From positions 1-34,968 of the forward strand of contig JBJYWI010000232.1 in the NCBI GenBank assembly GCA_046259385.1: a stretch of DNA of 34,968 nt, given 5' to 3'. Source of the stretch: CAVWDI01 sp046259385 (GTDB taxonomy: Bacteria; Chloroflexota; Anaerolineae; Anaerolineales; UBA4823). Made by a program: the position numbers and the translations under genes. The notes under the pieces were generated by a model, which was not told where the DNA came from, did not search any database, and saw nothing but the letters and a program-made list of their open reading frames with translations. This document shows, piece after piece, positions 25,241 to 33,207 of the stretch; the first letter of the stretch is position 1; every line of letters begins with the position of its first letter.

Positions 25241-27844
25241 ATGCATATTTTTACAAGAGTAAGTAATCTCTGTGAGCACTATGCAGCCTTTTTTTTTCGG
25301 ACACCTGACTTAAGGCCAGCCTTTGCTGGCTTATTTACGAAACCAGAAGTTTTATTTTTCAGTTCGAACGACTCGGACCAGTCGTCCAGGCGCACTGTTC
25401 GAGGCCGCCGCCGCAGACCTGGCAGTGAAGCGCAGCCAGGCGGCAGGGCTGAGGCTCCCAGGCGCGAACGGCGGGAACAGCCTCCATCAGGACCTCCACC
25501 CAGCAGCCAGCCGCCGCGACCGCCATCATCGAGACCAAGCGGAGGTTTTACCCCGGGAGCTGGCGGGGGCGGCATGAGAATTGGCGGCTTGGGCCTGGGT
25601 GTGATCTTGCTGCTTGTGATTTGTATTGGAGGCTATTTACTTTTCAGCGGGGGGCTCTCAGGAAGCGAAATTGGCGACGTGGGGTCTTTGGATACCGGGC
25701 CAGTTGAAGGCTTCCCTGTGGAGACTGAGGAGCCTTATTTTGGGGAAGATGTGCAGTATGCAGAGCCCACGCTGGTAAGCGACTACTTCCAGGGGCTGAA
25801 CGTTCCTTCAGGTTCTTCAAGCACCACACCAGGGCAGAACTGGACGGTGATCATTTACCAGGATGCGGACGATAAAATCCTCGAGAAGGATATTTATATT
25901 GACCTGAACGAAGCCGAACTGGTTGGATCGAGTGAGCGGGTGAACGTGGTCGCTCAGATTGACCGCTACCGGGGCGGATACCAGGGTGATGGCAACTGGA
26001 CGACAGCAAAGCGCTTCTACCTTACCGCCGATAACGATCTGGAGCAGATTCGGTCCCGGGAATTGATGGACCTGGGTGAGGTAAACATGGGGGATACAGA
26101 GACACTGATCGATTTTGTAACCTGGGCGGTCGAGAATTATCCTGCAGATAAGTATGTGCTGATCCTTTCAGATCACGGCCTGGGTTGGCCGGGCGGGTGG
26201 ACCGATAAAGAACCGCGTGCAGGAGTGCCGGGGGGCGTGCCGCTTGCGCAGACGATTGGCCCCGCCATGTACCTGATGGACCTTGATAAGGCACTAGGCG
26301 AAATCCGCGCTCAAACGGGTATTGAAGCGTTTGAAATCATCGGATTGGATGCATGTTTGATGGGACATATGGAGGTCTTCACTGCCCTAACTCCCCACGC
26401 CCGTTACGCGGTTGCCTCCCAGGAAGTGGAGCCTTCCGTTGGCTGGGCGTATGCTGCTTTTTTGAATGAGCTTGTCCGGAATCCAGATATGGGCGGAGAT
26501 GAATTGAGCCGGATTATTGTTGACAGCTACATAGAAGGCGACCAACGCATCCAGAACGCGCAAGCAAGGGCTGATTTCGCAGGGAGGGGATTATTCTCAC
26601 CGTCGGCAGAGCAGGTTGTCGCACAGCTAGAGCAGGGCGTGACTCTCTCTGCTGCCGACCTGTCCCAGATGCCGGGTTTGGTAGACAGCTTCAATGAATA
26701 TGCATATTCGCTTCAGAGTGTTGACCAGCAACTTGTGGCACAAGCCCGCAATTACGCCCAACACTTTACAAGTATTTTTGGGGAGCGGGTACCGCCTTCC
26801 TATATCGATCTGGCTAACTTCGCCTCTATTATTGAACAGGAAAGCGGTGATCCTGATATCCGGGATTCGACCCAGGATTTATTTCGGGCTATCCAGAGCG
26901 TGGTCATCGCGGAAAAGAGCGGCAGTAAAAAACAAGGCGCGAACGGGATTTCGATCTATTTCCCTAGTTCCCAACTTTTCGGTAATCCAGCTGCTGGGCC
27001 CCAGTCATATGTGCGGGTTGCGGAGCGGTTTTCCGGGGTGACAGTTTGGGATGAATTCTTAAATTACCATTACACGGGCCGCCCTTTCCAGGTTGAAGCA
27101 GGCGCGCTCTCCGTGCCGGATCGGGCTGTCACTGCACCCGGGCTTGGCGCAATATCAATTTCTGAGATAAATCTGGATGGTGAATATGCCGCGCCAGATG
27201 AACCGGTTTTGATGAGGGCGGAGATTGACGGCGACAATATTGGATATATTTACCTTTTTGCCGGTTATCTTGACCGGGAAGCGAACTCGATTAACGTTAT
27301 TGACAGCGACTTTATAGAGAGTGAGGATACCCGCGAAGTGAACGGCGTTTTCTATCCTGATTGGGGTCAGGGCGCCTTCACGCTTGAATTTGAATGGGAA
27401 CCGTTAGTATTCGCGGTTAAAGACGGTGAGCAGTCCATCCTAATACTTCTGCAGCCGACAACATATGGCGAAACTCCAGAGGAGGCTGTTTACAAGGTGG
27501 ATGGTCTTTACACCTATGCAGACGGTGAGCAGCGCGATGCGAGTATGTATTTCAGCGACGGCATCATGACTCAGGTATTCGGTTACGATTCCTCTGGTGC
27601 GCCGCGTGAGATCCTGCCTGTACAGGGTGACCAGTTTACGATCAGAGAACAGTGGCTGGATCTTGACAGCAGCGGCCGTGTAATCGATCAGGCGAGCGAA
27701 GATGGCGGGACTCTGGTCTTCGGCGAGACCCCATTAACATGGGAGCTGCTCTACGCCCCGGAAGGGAAGTATGTGATCGGATTTATTGTTGAGGACTTGG
27801 ATGGCAACCGGACCGAATCCTATGCAGGAATCGAGGTCAGGTAG
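25241..27844 (+). CDS. Membrane-anchored clostripain family (C11) peptidase
   Basis: The 867-residue protein starts at an ATG with AAGGAG 6 bases before it. Residues 50-110 are rich in Arg, Pro, Gly and Ser and look disordered. One membrane helix, GLGLGVILLLVICIGGYLLF, lies near 115-135; the rest should be outside. Residues about 200-620 are a C11 (clostripain/gingipain-clan) cysteine peptidase: H312 in LILSDHGLGWPGG and C372 in GLDACLMGHMEV form the caspase-like dyad. A beta-rich C-terminal part follows. C11 enzymes cleave after Arg or Lys. The role may be surface protein processing or peptide feeding. The first 45 codons include a run of nine T and a hairpin, and look non-conserved. Confidence 0.85.
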   Translation: MHIFTRVSNLCEHYAAFFFRTPDLRPAFAGLFTKPEVLFFSSNDSDQSSRRTVRGRRRRPGSEAQPGGRAEAPRRERREQPPSGPPPSSQPPRPPSSRPSGGFTPGAGGGGMRIGGLGLGVILLLVICIGGYLLFSGGLSGSEIGDVGSLDTGPVEGFPVETEEPYFGEDVQYAEPTLVSDYFQGLNVPSGSSSTTPGQNWTVIIYQDADDKILEKDIYIDLNEAELVGSSERVNVVAQIDRYRGGYQGDGNWTTAKRFYLTADNDLEQIRSRELMDLGEVNMGDTETLIDFVTWAVENYPADKYVLILSDHGLGWPGGWTDKEPRAGVPGGVPLAQTIGPAMYLMDLDKALGEIRAQTGIEAFEIIGLDACLMGHMEVFTALTPHARYAVASQEVEPSVGWAYAAFLNELVRNPDMGGDELSRIIVDSYIEGDQRIQNAQARADFAGRGLFSPSAEQVVAQLEQGVTLSAADLSQMPGLVDSFNEYAYSLQSVDQQLVAQARNYAQHFTSIFGERVPPSYIDLANFASIIEQESGDPDIRDSTQDLFRAIQSVVIAEKSGSKKQGANGISIYFPSSQLFGNPAAGPQSYVRVAERFSGVTVWDEFLNYHYTGRPFQVEAGALSVPDRAVTAPGLGAISISEINLDGEYAAPDEPVLMRAEIDGDNIGYIYLFAGYLDREANSINVIDSDFIESEDTREVNGVFYPDWGQGAFTLEFEWEPLVFAVKDGEQSILILLQPTTYGETPEEAVYKVDGLYTYADGEQRDASMYFSDGIMTQVFGYDSSGAPREILPVQGDQFTIREQWLDLDSSGRVIDQASEDGGTLVFGETPLTWELLYAPEGKYVIGFIVEDLDGNRTESYAGIEVR

Positions 27845-27863
27845 GGATTAGTACCGTAACATT

Positions 27864-27902
27864 CAACGGCGTATGGGCAGTAAAAAGGCTCACACGCCGT
27901 TG
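27864..27902. terminator. Inverted repeat between convergent genes
   Basis: CAACGGCGT (27864-27872) matches ACGCCGTTG (27894-27902) perfectly, with a 21-base loop. It lies between the ends of the C11 peptidase and DUF2892 genes. No T-run follows, so the role as a terminator is a guess. Confidence 0.45.
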
Positions 27903-27927
27903 ACATAGCAGTGGGGTTACAGATAAA

Positions 27928-28155
27928 TTACTGTTCGCCGCGGATTTCCTTTCCTTTAAATGGGTTACCGAATAAAGGCGCGAATACGCAAACGTCAAAT
28001 ATGCCCGCCAGCAGAGGGACAAGCCCGATCACTGCGATGATAATCCCAGCGGTTCCAGACAATCCTAACAATCCCCATGCAACCAGTGCGATACCGGCGA
28101 CAACCCGAATGATTCTGCCATATGTAGTGGCCATAAATTTAATTAACGGATTCAT
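27928..28155 (-). CDS. DUF2892 (YgaP-like transmembrane) protein
   Basis: A 75-residue protein of two hydrophobic segments (about 15-32 and 37-55), with the family features NPLIKFMATTYGRIIRVVAGI and a C-terminal CVFAPLFG. DUF2892 is the membrane part found alone or joined to rhodanese (YgaP). The cysteine in the CxFAPLFG motif is typical, and a link to sulfur or thiol handling is suspected for the family. AAGGAGA precedes the ATG. Its promoter carries a CRP-type palindrome, so it is probably activated by the Crp/Fnr protein encoded just upstream. Confidence 0.88.
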   Translation of the reverse strand: MNPLIKFMATTYGRIIRVVAGIALVAWGLLGLSGTAGIIIAVIGLVPLLAGIFDVCVFAPLFGNPFKGKEIRGEQ

Positions 28156-28195
28156 GATAAATTCTCCTTATATTTAATTCTTATTTACATAACTT

Positions 28196-28237
28196 ATTAT
28201 ACATATTTTTGATATATTTGTCTGTGACATAGTCACA
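28196..28237 (-). promoter_or_regulatory. CRP-type operator and -10 box of the DUF2892 promoter
   Basis: TGTGAC-ATA-GTCACA (28223-28237) is a perfect palindrome. On the minus strand a consensus TATAAT occupies 28201-28196, which places the palindrome centre about 41 bases before the expected transcription start. That is the class II activator position. The site overlaps the last codons of the Crp/Fnr gene. Confidence 0.7.
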
Positions 28238-28970
28238 TTGATGATATTGACTTTAATCCCCCAAAATTATTCACTTCAATTTTCCCCCTTGATAACAATA
28301 TTAATTGTTTTTCTGCAAAATCCTCGAGCAAACGGCTGACGACTTCGCGCGAACTGCCGATTTCGTTTGCAATCTCCTGGTGGGTGATTTTTACCGGGTT
28401 CTGGACCTGAGAGCGAGCGAGGAGAAAAGAAGCAACGCGTTTATCCATTCGCTGGAAAGCCAGCTCCTCAACAACCTCCATGACACTGATCAGCCTTTGT
28501 GAAACCAGATTAAATACAAAATCACGCCAGGGCTCATAGGTCCTTACCCATTCCTTGAATTTGTCTGCCGGGATCATCATGGCTTCCGCATCCTTTTCGA
28601 CTTCGGCGATTGCAGGAAATTCCTGCCGGTGCAGGATCGCGTTGGCTGTGATCACGCAGGATTCGCCCTCGCCAAATCGGTACAGGGTGATTTCCCTACC
28701 GGTCGGGCTTAATTTGAACACCCGGACAACCCCGGAAATCAACAAAGCAATTCCATTTACTTCATCCCCCTCGGCGAATATCTCCTTTCCTGCCGGTATT
28801 TTTACGAAATAGGCATAATTTACAAAATCCCTTCTGACAGGATTGTCAGAATTTTCAAAAAATGGGATAACTGAATATATCCGGTCAATATGGGTCTTTT
28901 CCAGCATAGTACTTTTTGTGGCTTTGAATTTAAATCTTTTTGGTTTATACCACAAATAGATATTCCCCAT
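28233..28970 (-). CDS. Crp/Fnr family transcription regulator
   Basis: The 245-residue protein has an N-terminal cyclic-nucleotide-binding fold (about 45-160, with IPAGKEIFAEGDEVNGIALLISGVVRVF) and a C-terminal winged helix with recognition helix SSREVVSRLLEDF. R208, E209 and R213 in that helix correspond by spacing to CRP R180, E181 and R185, which read TGTGA, and not to the FNR set. The FNR iron-sulfur cysteines are absent. The cAMP-binding RxS pocket is not evident, so the ligand is unknown. AAGGA precedes the ATG at 28970; a shorter form from 28907 is possible. The matching TGTGAC/GTCACA site lies at the gene's end. Confidence 0.9.
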   Translation of the reverse strand: MGNIYLWYKPKRFKFKATKSTMLEKTHIDRIYSVIPFFENSDNPVRRDFVNYAYFVKIPAGKEIFAEGDEVNGIALLISGVVRVFKLSPTGREITLYRFGEGESCVITANAILHRQEFPAIAEVEKDAEAMMIPADKFKEWVRTYEPWRDFVFNLVSQRLISVMEVVEELAFQRMDKRVASFLLARSQVQNPVKITHQEIANEIGSSREVVSRLLEDFAEKQLILLSRGKIEVNNFGGLKSISSM

Positions 28971-29071
28971 AGAGAATCCTTGAAAAACTTATAACCCAAT
29001 TTCGGTGTGGATCATTTGCGTCCTTTTAAATTTAGGATCGACGGATGCCACTAGACCTTGATTAAGAATAA
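28971..29071. other. Upstream region of the Crp/Fnr gene
   Basis: No gene or clear promoter is evident. Confidence 0.3.
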
Positions 29072-29407
29072 AAAAAGCGCACCATTGTCAGGGCTGTTTT
29101 TTTTCTGGCTGCCGCTATCTTTGTGTTTATTAATGCCCAATTCACCGGTCATACCGGCGACTCCTGTTATTGACTGTTTTTCAGCAAGCAGCAAAGGAGC
29201 CTAATTTACTGTGCATTGGTCATAGCAGTTTGATACACAAGTCTGGTTCTGGCAGCTGGGTTTTTCGCCAGCAACTTATTGTTCGGGGAGCGCTTGAAAA
29301 GCGGGGAAAGCGTAAGCCAGAGCGCAAAGAACACGGTTCAACTTCAGGGACCGGACTATAAACCCGAAGCACCCGGAATGCTTGTGACGAGCTGTGATGG
29401 TGAATAA
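29072..29407 (+). pseudogene. Decayed small membrane protein gene
   Basis: One plus frame reads KKRTIVRAVFFLAAAIFVFI, then a stop, a second membrane helix LVLAAGFFASNLLFGERL and a hydrophilic tail ending LVTSCDGE at TAA 29405-29407. The reading is broken by TGA at 29171-29173 and TGA at 29231-29233. A TAA right upstream and an A-run suggest a frameshift at the start. The intact ancestor would be a two-helix protein of about 110 residues. I do not recognise the family. Neither TGA replaces a recognisable motif. Confidence 0.5.
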
Positions 29408-29695
29408 GGGGTTTTGATTGTGGACAGGCTGCCTGAGTTTAATGAATCTTAGCTGTACACGCTGTGGTTAATACAGGATGTCGAGAAAACCAGCAGGGGG
29501 TGTTTTCATTAAATGATTAGGGTTGGGAAAGTATAATGGTAGCCTAATTGTCACTTTTAATAAATAATAATATGTTTGTTATAAATATTGAACTCAAGTG
29601 TGGCAGTCCGGGTCTCACGAGGACTAAAGAAATGGGAAGTTAGTTTTTCAAACCGTCACTAAGGGTTTTCTGAAAGATAGAGTTATAAAAAAATT
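29408..29695. other. Leader region of the CDF transporter
   Basis: No gene is evident. A small hairpin, AGTCC/GGACT near 29606-29626, sits in the leader. I could not match it to the NiCo or yybP-ykoY metal riboswitches. Confidence 0.3.
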
Positions 29696-30628
29696 ATGGA
29701 CTTTAAGCCCAGAGAAAAACAAAGTTTGCAGGCGCTCAAGCTCGGCTTGAGCGCGAACATACTTCTTGCGGTAATGAAAACATGGTTTGGAATCCTAGGG
29801 CACAGCCCAGCCTTGCTTGCAGATGGCATCAACTCAACCTCGGATGTGGCTTATTATGTTGTTGTGTGGCTTTTCATGCGGGTTGCGGGCAAACCACCCG
29901 ACGATGAGCACCCATATGGGCACCGCCAGCTTGAGAGCATTGGAGCGCTTGTGGTAGCAGCTTTTGTGATCACGACCGCGATTGCTATTTTCTGGAATTC
30001 GGTAAATGTTCTGTTCGATTACTTCACCGGTGTGGGAAAATTCTCAGGCGCATCCCCGGTTGCCCTGTGGGTTGCGATAATTACGATAATAATCAAAATC
30101 ATCTTATCGATTTATACAAGGAGAATTGGAAACAAAACCAGCAATGCAGCCTTATTAGCCTTAGCTTCTGATCACCGTAATGATATATATGCCTCATCAG
30201 CGGCAGCGGTTGGTATTCTGCTTGGCAGGTTGGGTTATGTGTGGGTGGACCCGCTGGCGGGAGCTCTGGTTTCATTGGTCATTCTGCATACGGGAATAGT
30301 TATCCTGCGTGAGTCCACTTACGAATTGATGGATACGGTCCCAGGAAAAGCGCTCAACTTCCAGATAAAGTCGGTATTGGATGGTAACTACCAGATTAAG
30401 CATATCGATGAGATTAAAGCCCACCGGTTTGGCCCTTATCTTGTTCTTAATATTACAATTAGTGTTGATGGTTCAATTTCAGTTCGCGATGGCGATGAAA
30501 TCGCCACAAAAGTCGAGAGGAATCTGATGGAGAATATTGACTTTGTGAGAAGTGTTCACGTTCATTACCATCCCTACAATCCAGGTGTTATTGGGTCTGC
30601 TATAAAGAAGTTTGAACCAGAAGAGTGA
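29696..30628 (+). CDS. Cation diffusion facilitator (CDF) metal exporter
   Basis: The 310-residue protein has about six membrane helices and a C-terminal cytoplasmic domain. The first metal-site motif is ADGINSTSDV on helix 2, the second SDHRNDIYASS on helix 5, and HPYGHRQLE is the typical loop. The C-terminal part (IKSVLDGNYQIKHIDEIKAH ... VRSVHVHYHP) is the CDF dimerisation domain with histidines that bind metal. CDF exporters swap Zn, Fe, Mn or Co ions for protons. Iron is suggested by the neighbours (FTR1 remnant, ferritin-like), but the sequence alone does not fix the metal. No strong ribosome-binding site precedes the ATG. Confidence 0.92.
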   Translation: MDFKPREKQSLQALKLGLSANILLAVMKTWFGILGHSPALLADGINSTSDVAYYVVVWLFMRVAGKPPDDEHPYGHRQLESIGALVVAAFVITTAIAIFWNSVNVLFDYFTGVGKFSGASPVALWVAIITIIIKIILSIYTRRIGNKTSNAALLALASDHRNDIYASSAAAVGILLGRLGYVWVDPLAGALVSLVILHTGIVILRESTYELMDTVPGKALNFQIKSVLDGNYQIKHIDEIKAHRFGPYLVLNITISVDGSISVRDGDEIATKVERNLMENIDFVRSVHVHYHPYNPGVIGSAIKKFEPEE

Positions 30629-30971
30629 GCAGATTGGATCCCCGAAGAAGAGAAAAAATTTCCTTACGGTCAATCCGATTTTTGTTGTTGTGGAGCCTGG
30701 CTGGACGCAGGTTATCCACTCGAACGCTAATAAATGGGCAGGCGCTTAGGGAAGGCGGGCCGTACCATACACTGTAAGCGTCTCTGGGTTTAACCGCATG
30801 CAGGATTTTATACTCTGGGCGAATGCATTTTCCGGCATGGGTTGATGACAAATTAGATCTATTATATATACAATAAAAGTCTTCGACTTTTAAATTCGGG
30901 TTTTTGTTAATCCTCGTTCAATATCCAGCATCTTTGAATTATGTGCCAAATAGTTGGAGGCTTTAAAAATT
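30629..30971. other. Spacer between the CDF gene and the FTR1 remnant
   Basis: No recognisable gene is present, although short frames are open. A small perfect hairpin, AAAAGTC-TTC-GACTTTT (30875-30891), could be a weak terminator. Confidence 0.4.
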
Positions 30972-31685
30972 ATGTTACCAAGCTTTTTGCTTTCACTCCG
31001 GGAAGGACTTGAGGCTGCCCTGATTATCGGAATCGTTAGCGGGGCGCTGTATAAAATCGGACGGCTAGACCTGAAACCGGTTGTTTGGGCGGGAACAGCC
31101 AGCGCGGTTGTTGTAAGCGTTCTCCCGGCAGGATTGCTGATGCTATTGGGGGCTCAGTTTTAGGGCAGCACAGAGGAGATATTTGAAGGTTTTACTATGC
31201 TGCTGGCTGCCGGAATCCTGACATGGTTGGTATTCTGGATGAGAGCCCATGCGGAAACGCTCAGAACGGGGCTTGAAATGGATGTCCGCCGGGCTGCAAT
31301 CAGGGGAGGCTCAGGTGCTTTATTTTTATTGGCTTTCCTTTTGGTCTCCCAGGAAGGGTTGGAGTTGGCACTTTGACTAAAGAAGTTTTTCCGGGTGACA
31401 AATATCCCCCTAATTCTCTTTGCGGCTGGACTGGTTGCGCACGGGGTGCACGAGCTCAACGAAGCCGGGATCTTACCTCCTGTAATCGAGCATGTTTGGG
31501 ACATAAATCATATTCTGGACGAGGAAGCCTTGACCGGGCAAATCCTGAAGGCGTTATTCGGATATAATAGTAATCCGTCATTTATGGAGGTGAAAGCATA
31601 CATGTGCTATTTCATCTTAATTTACCTAGGTATAAAAGGGTACGATGTAATCGTTCAGGCAGCCAAACCAAAAACCTATGATTAA
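30972..31685 (+). pseudogene. Decayed FTR1 family iron permease
   Basis: The frame starts at ATG 30972 with GGAGG at 11 bases. It reads LSLREGLEAALIIGIVSGAL (the REGLE iron motif), then a TAG at 31161-31163 in place of the acid in AQF-x-GSTEEIFEG, then a second REGLE-like SQEGLELAL, a TGA at 31374-31376, and finally LFAAGLVAHGVHELNEAG and the C-terminal helix. The same frame continues throughout, so the damage is two nonsense codons plus an in-frame loss of roughly 50 residues between QEGLELAL and KKFFRVTN. FTR1 proteins import ferric iron. Recoding is unlikely because of the deletion and the two different stops. Confidence 0.8.
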
Positions 31686-32013
31686 TTTCGGTGCCATGTA
31701 AGGGGTTCTGTTAAATTGGATTGAAATTGCTAGTATAAAATCTGACGGACAACAGCAGGAATTTTATTTTCTTCGGCTGAGTATAAAACCAATTGCATGA
31801 TACGCTTTTAAAAGTGTATCCGGGGCTGGCTTATATCAAAAATGTAACTTTACACTATTTTATTCATCTAATATGATGTGCACTTAAAAATTCAGGAATA
31901 AATAGAAACCAAGTTTTTAATATCAGATTTTATTTCTACCAGAGATAAATTATCGCTTTATAAATAAAATTTGCCTCGCATTAATCTCAAAATAATAAGA
32001 AAGGAGTTTCAAA
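31686..32013. other. Upstream region of the ferritin-like gene
   Basis: Only the promoter listed below is seen. No iron-box palindrome was found. Confidence 0.4.
31849..31877 (+). promoter_or_regulatory. Promoter of the ferritin-like gene
   Basis: TTTACA (31849-31854) and TATGAT (31872-31877) are spaced by 17 bases, so transcription would start near 31884. This gives a leader of about 130 bases. Confidence 0.5.
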
Positions 32014-32439
32014 GTGGATAAAAAGACATTGATCGAAAACCTTAATAAAGACCTTGCCAATGAACTGAGCGCGATAATCCAGTACATCACCTATGCAGCC
32101 AAGTCGACCGGTCCATACCGGCCACAGCTGGCAGCCTTCTTCCTCGAAGAGGTCGCTGATGAGCAATTGCATGCCCAGTTCTTAGCCAATAAAATCGTTG
32201 CACTTGGAGGCGAGCCGACCACCGAACCCGCACCTGTCCCTGAAGCCGGGACAAACCAGGAAATGCTTGAAGCGGTGCTTGCCGCCGAGATTCAGGCAGG
32301 AAAGGATTACACCCTGCGCGCTGAGCAGGCGGAAGAATTCGGCGACAAAGGGCTTGTCGTCCAGCTTGAGGACATGGTTCGGGATGAAATGGGGCATTCG
32401 GAGGAAACTGAACGGATGCTGCGAGACTGGCCGGTCTAA
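32014..32439 (+). CDS. Ferritin-like / bacterioferritin-type protein
   Basis: The 141-residue protein starts with GTG, preceded by AAAGGAG. It is an all-helical four-helix-bundle protein. Putative di-iron ligands are in NELSAIIQYITYA (helix 1 Glu), EEVADEQLHAQF (ExxH, helix 2), AAEIQAGKDYT (helix 3), and VRDEMGHSEETE (ExxH, helix 4). It is short compared with ferritin (about 170 residues), so it may be one of the mini-ferritins or bacterioferritin-like proteins. Its role is iron storage or protection from peroxide. It stands alone and is closed by a terminator at 32473-32506. Confidence 0.86.
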   Translation: MDKKTLIENLNKDLANELSAIIQYITYAAKSTGPYRPQLAAFFLEEVADEQLHAQFLANKIVALGGEPTTEPAPVPEAGTNQEMLEAVLAAEIQAGKDYTLRAEQAEEFGDKGLVVQLEDMVRDEMGHSEETERMLRDWPV

Positions 32440-32472
32440 TCTTTGCTGGCATTAACGCCATAAATAAGTTAG

Positions 32473-32508
32473 AAAAAGGACAGCAGGCTTAGTTGCTGTC
32501 CTTTTTTT
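32473..32508. terminator. Bidirectional terminator
   Basis: AAAAAGGACAGCA (32473-32485) pairs perfectly with TGCTGTCCTTTTT (32494-32506), with T-runs on both strands. It separates the ferritin-like gene from the convergent carboxylesterase. Confidence 0.92.
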
Positions 32509-32558
32509 ATTGGAATAATAAAAGCGGGGAGTGGATTACTGCTGTCAGAGGCGGGTTA

Positions 32559-33203
32559 TCAACTGGGTATTGCGGATGCAAGCAAAGTCTGCACAGCCTC
32601 AATCTCGTCTTGGTTCACAGTATGAGCCATGCCTGGGTATGTCCTGAAATCCACGTTTGCGCCCATGTTTTCAAACAAGGATGCGGTATCACTTACCAGG
32701 TCATGCGAAACCCAGGGATCGATATCGCTGGAACCGATAAATACGGGCATGCTGTCAAATGAGCCCTGGTAATTGCGGGGAGTGTCTTTTGGACCGATTA
32801 GTGCCCCGCTCAAAACAAACAATCCGCCGTATTTTCGTGCATTTCGTACTGCGTATTCGGACGCCAGACATGCCCCCTGCGAAAAGCCTCCTAAAACGAC
32901 CTGCTGGTAGGAGAGACCGCTTGATACGGTCTCATTCACAAGCCGGTCAATAACTCCCAGGGCAGATGAAAGATCGGGCTCGTTTGATTCAACCGGGCTG
33001 AAAGCGGACTGGGGGTACCAGCGGTTCAATCCAGCTTGGGGGATTAAGAAAGAAGTGTTTTCAATACTGAGAGCCTGCACCAGAGGCAGCAACGACTCGG
33101 CGCTAGAACCACGGCCGTGCAGCAGGAGCGCGACCAGGTCTGCATCTGAAAATTCCGTACCAGCTCTGATAACAGGCTGATTTGAATGGATATTTGAATC
33201 CAT
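32559..33203 (-). CDS. Alpha/beta hydrolase, phospholipase/carboxylesterase (MhqD-like)
   Basis: From the ATG at 33203 the protein is 214 residues. It has the small carboxylesterase/phospholipase fold: LLLHGRGSS (oxyanion region), nucleophile in GGFSQGACLA, acid in GSSDIDPWV, and histidine in GMAHTVNQDE. It has no signal peptide. The start is 4 bases after the end of the dioxygenase, so the two are translated together. Paired esterase and VOC dioxygenase genes recall MhqD and MhqO of Bacillus, which deal with quinones and catechol-type electrophiles. The substrate here is not known. A longer start at 33260 would overlap the upstream gene. Confidence 0.87.
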   Translation of the reverse strand: MDSNIHSNQPVIRAGTEFSDADLVALLLHGRGSSAESLLPLVQALSIENTSFLIPQAGLNRWYPQSAFSPVESNEPDLSSALGVIDRLVNETVSSGLSYQQVVLGGFSQGACLASEYAVRNARKYGGLFVLSGALIGPKDTPRNYQGSFDSMPVFIGSSDIDPWVSHDLVSDTASLFENMGANVDFRTYPGMAHTVNQDEIEAVQTLLASAIPS

Positions 33204-33207
33204 CGAG

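Noticed and set aside
29171..29233. Two in-frame TGA codons in the small membrane gene as selenocysteine
   Set aside because: Neither replaces a recognisable motif, one lies within a membrane helix, and the start of the frame is also broken.
29600..29640. Metal riboswitch (NiCo or yybP-ykoY type) before the CDF gene
   Set aside because: A small hairpin exists, but I could not find the conserved cores of these riboswitches.
30600..30851. 83-codon open frame on the minus strand beside the CDF gene
   Set aside because: It overlaps the CDF end, has no ribosome-binding site and resembles nothing I know.
31161..31376. TAG and TGA in the FTR1 frame as recoded codons
   Set aside because: Two different stops plus a missing stretch of about 50 residues point to decay.
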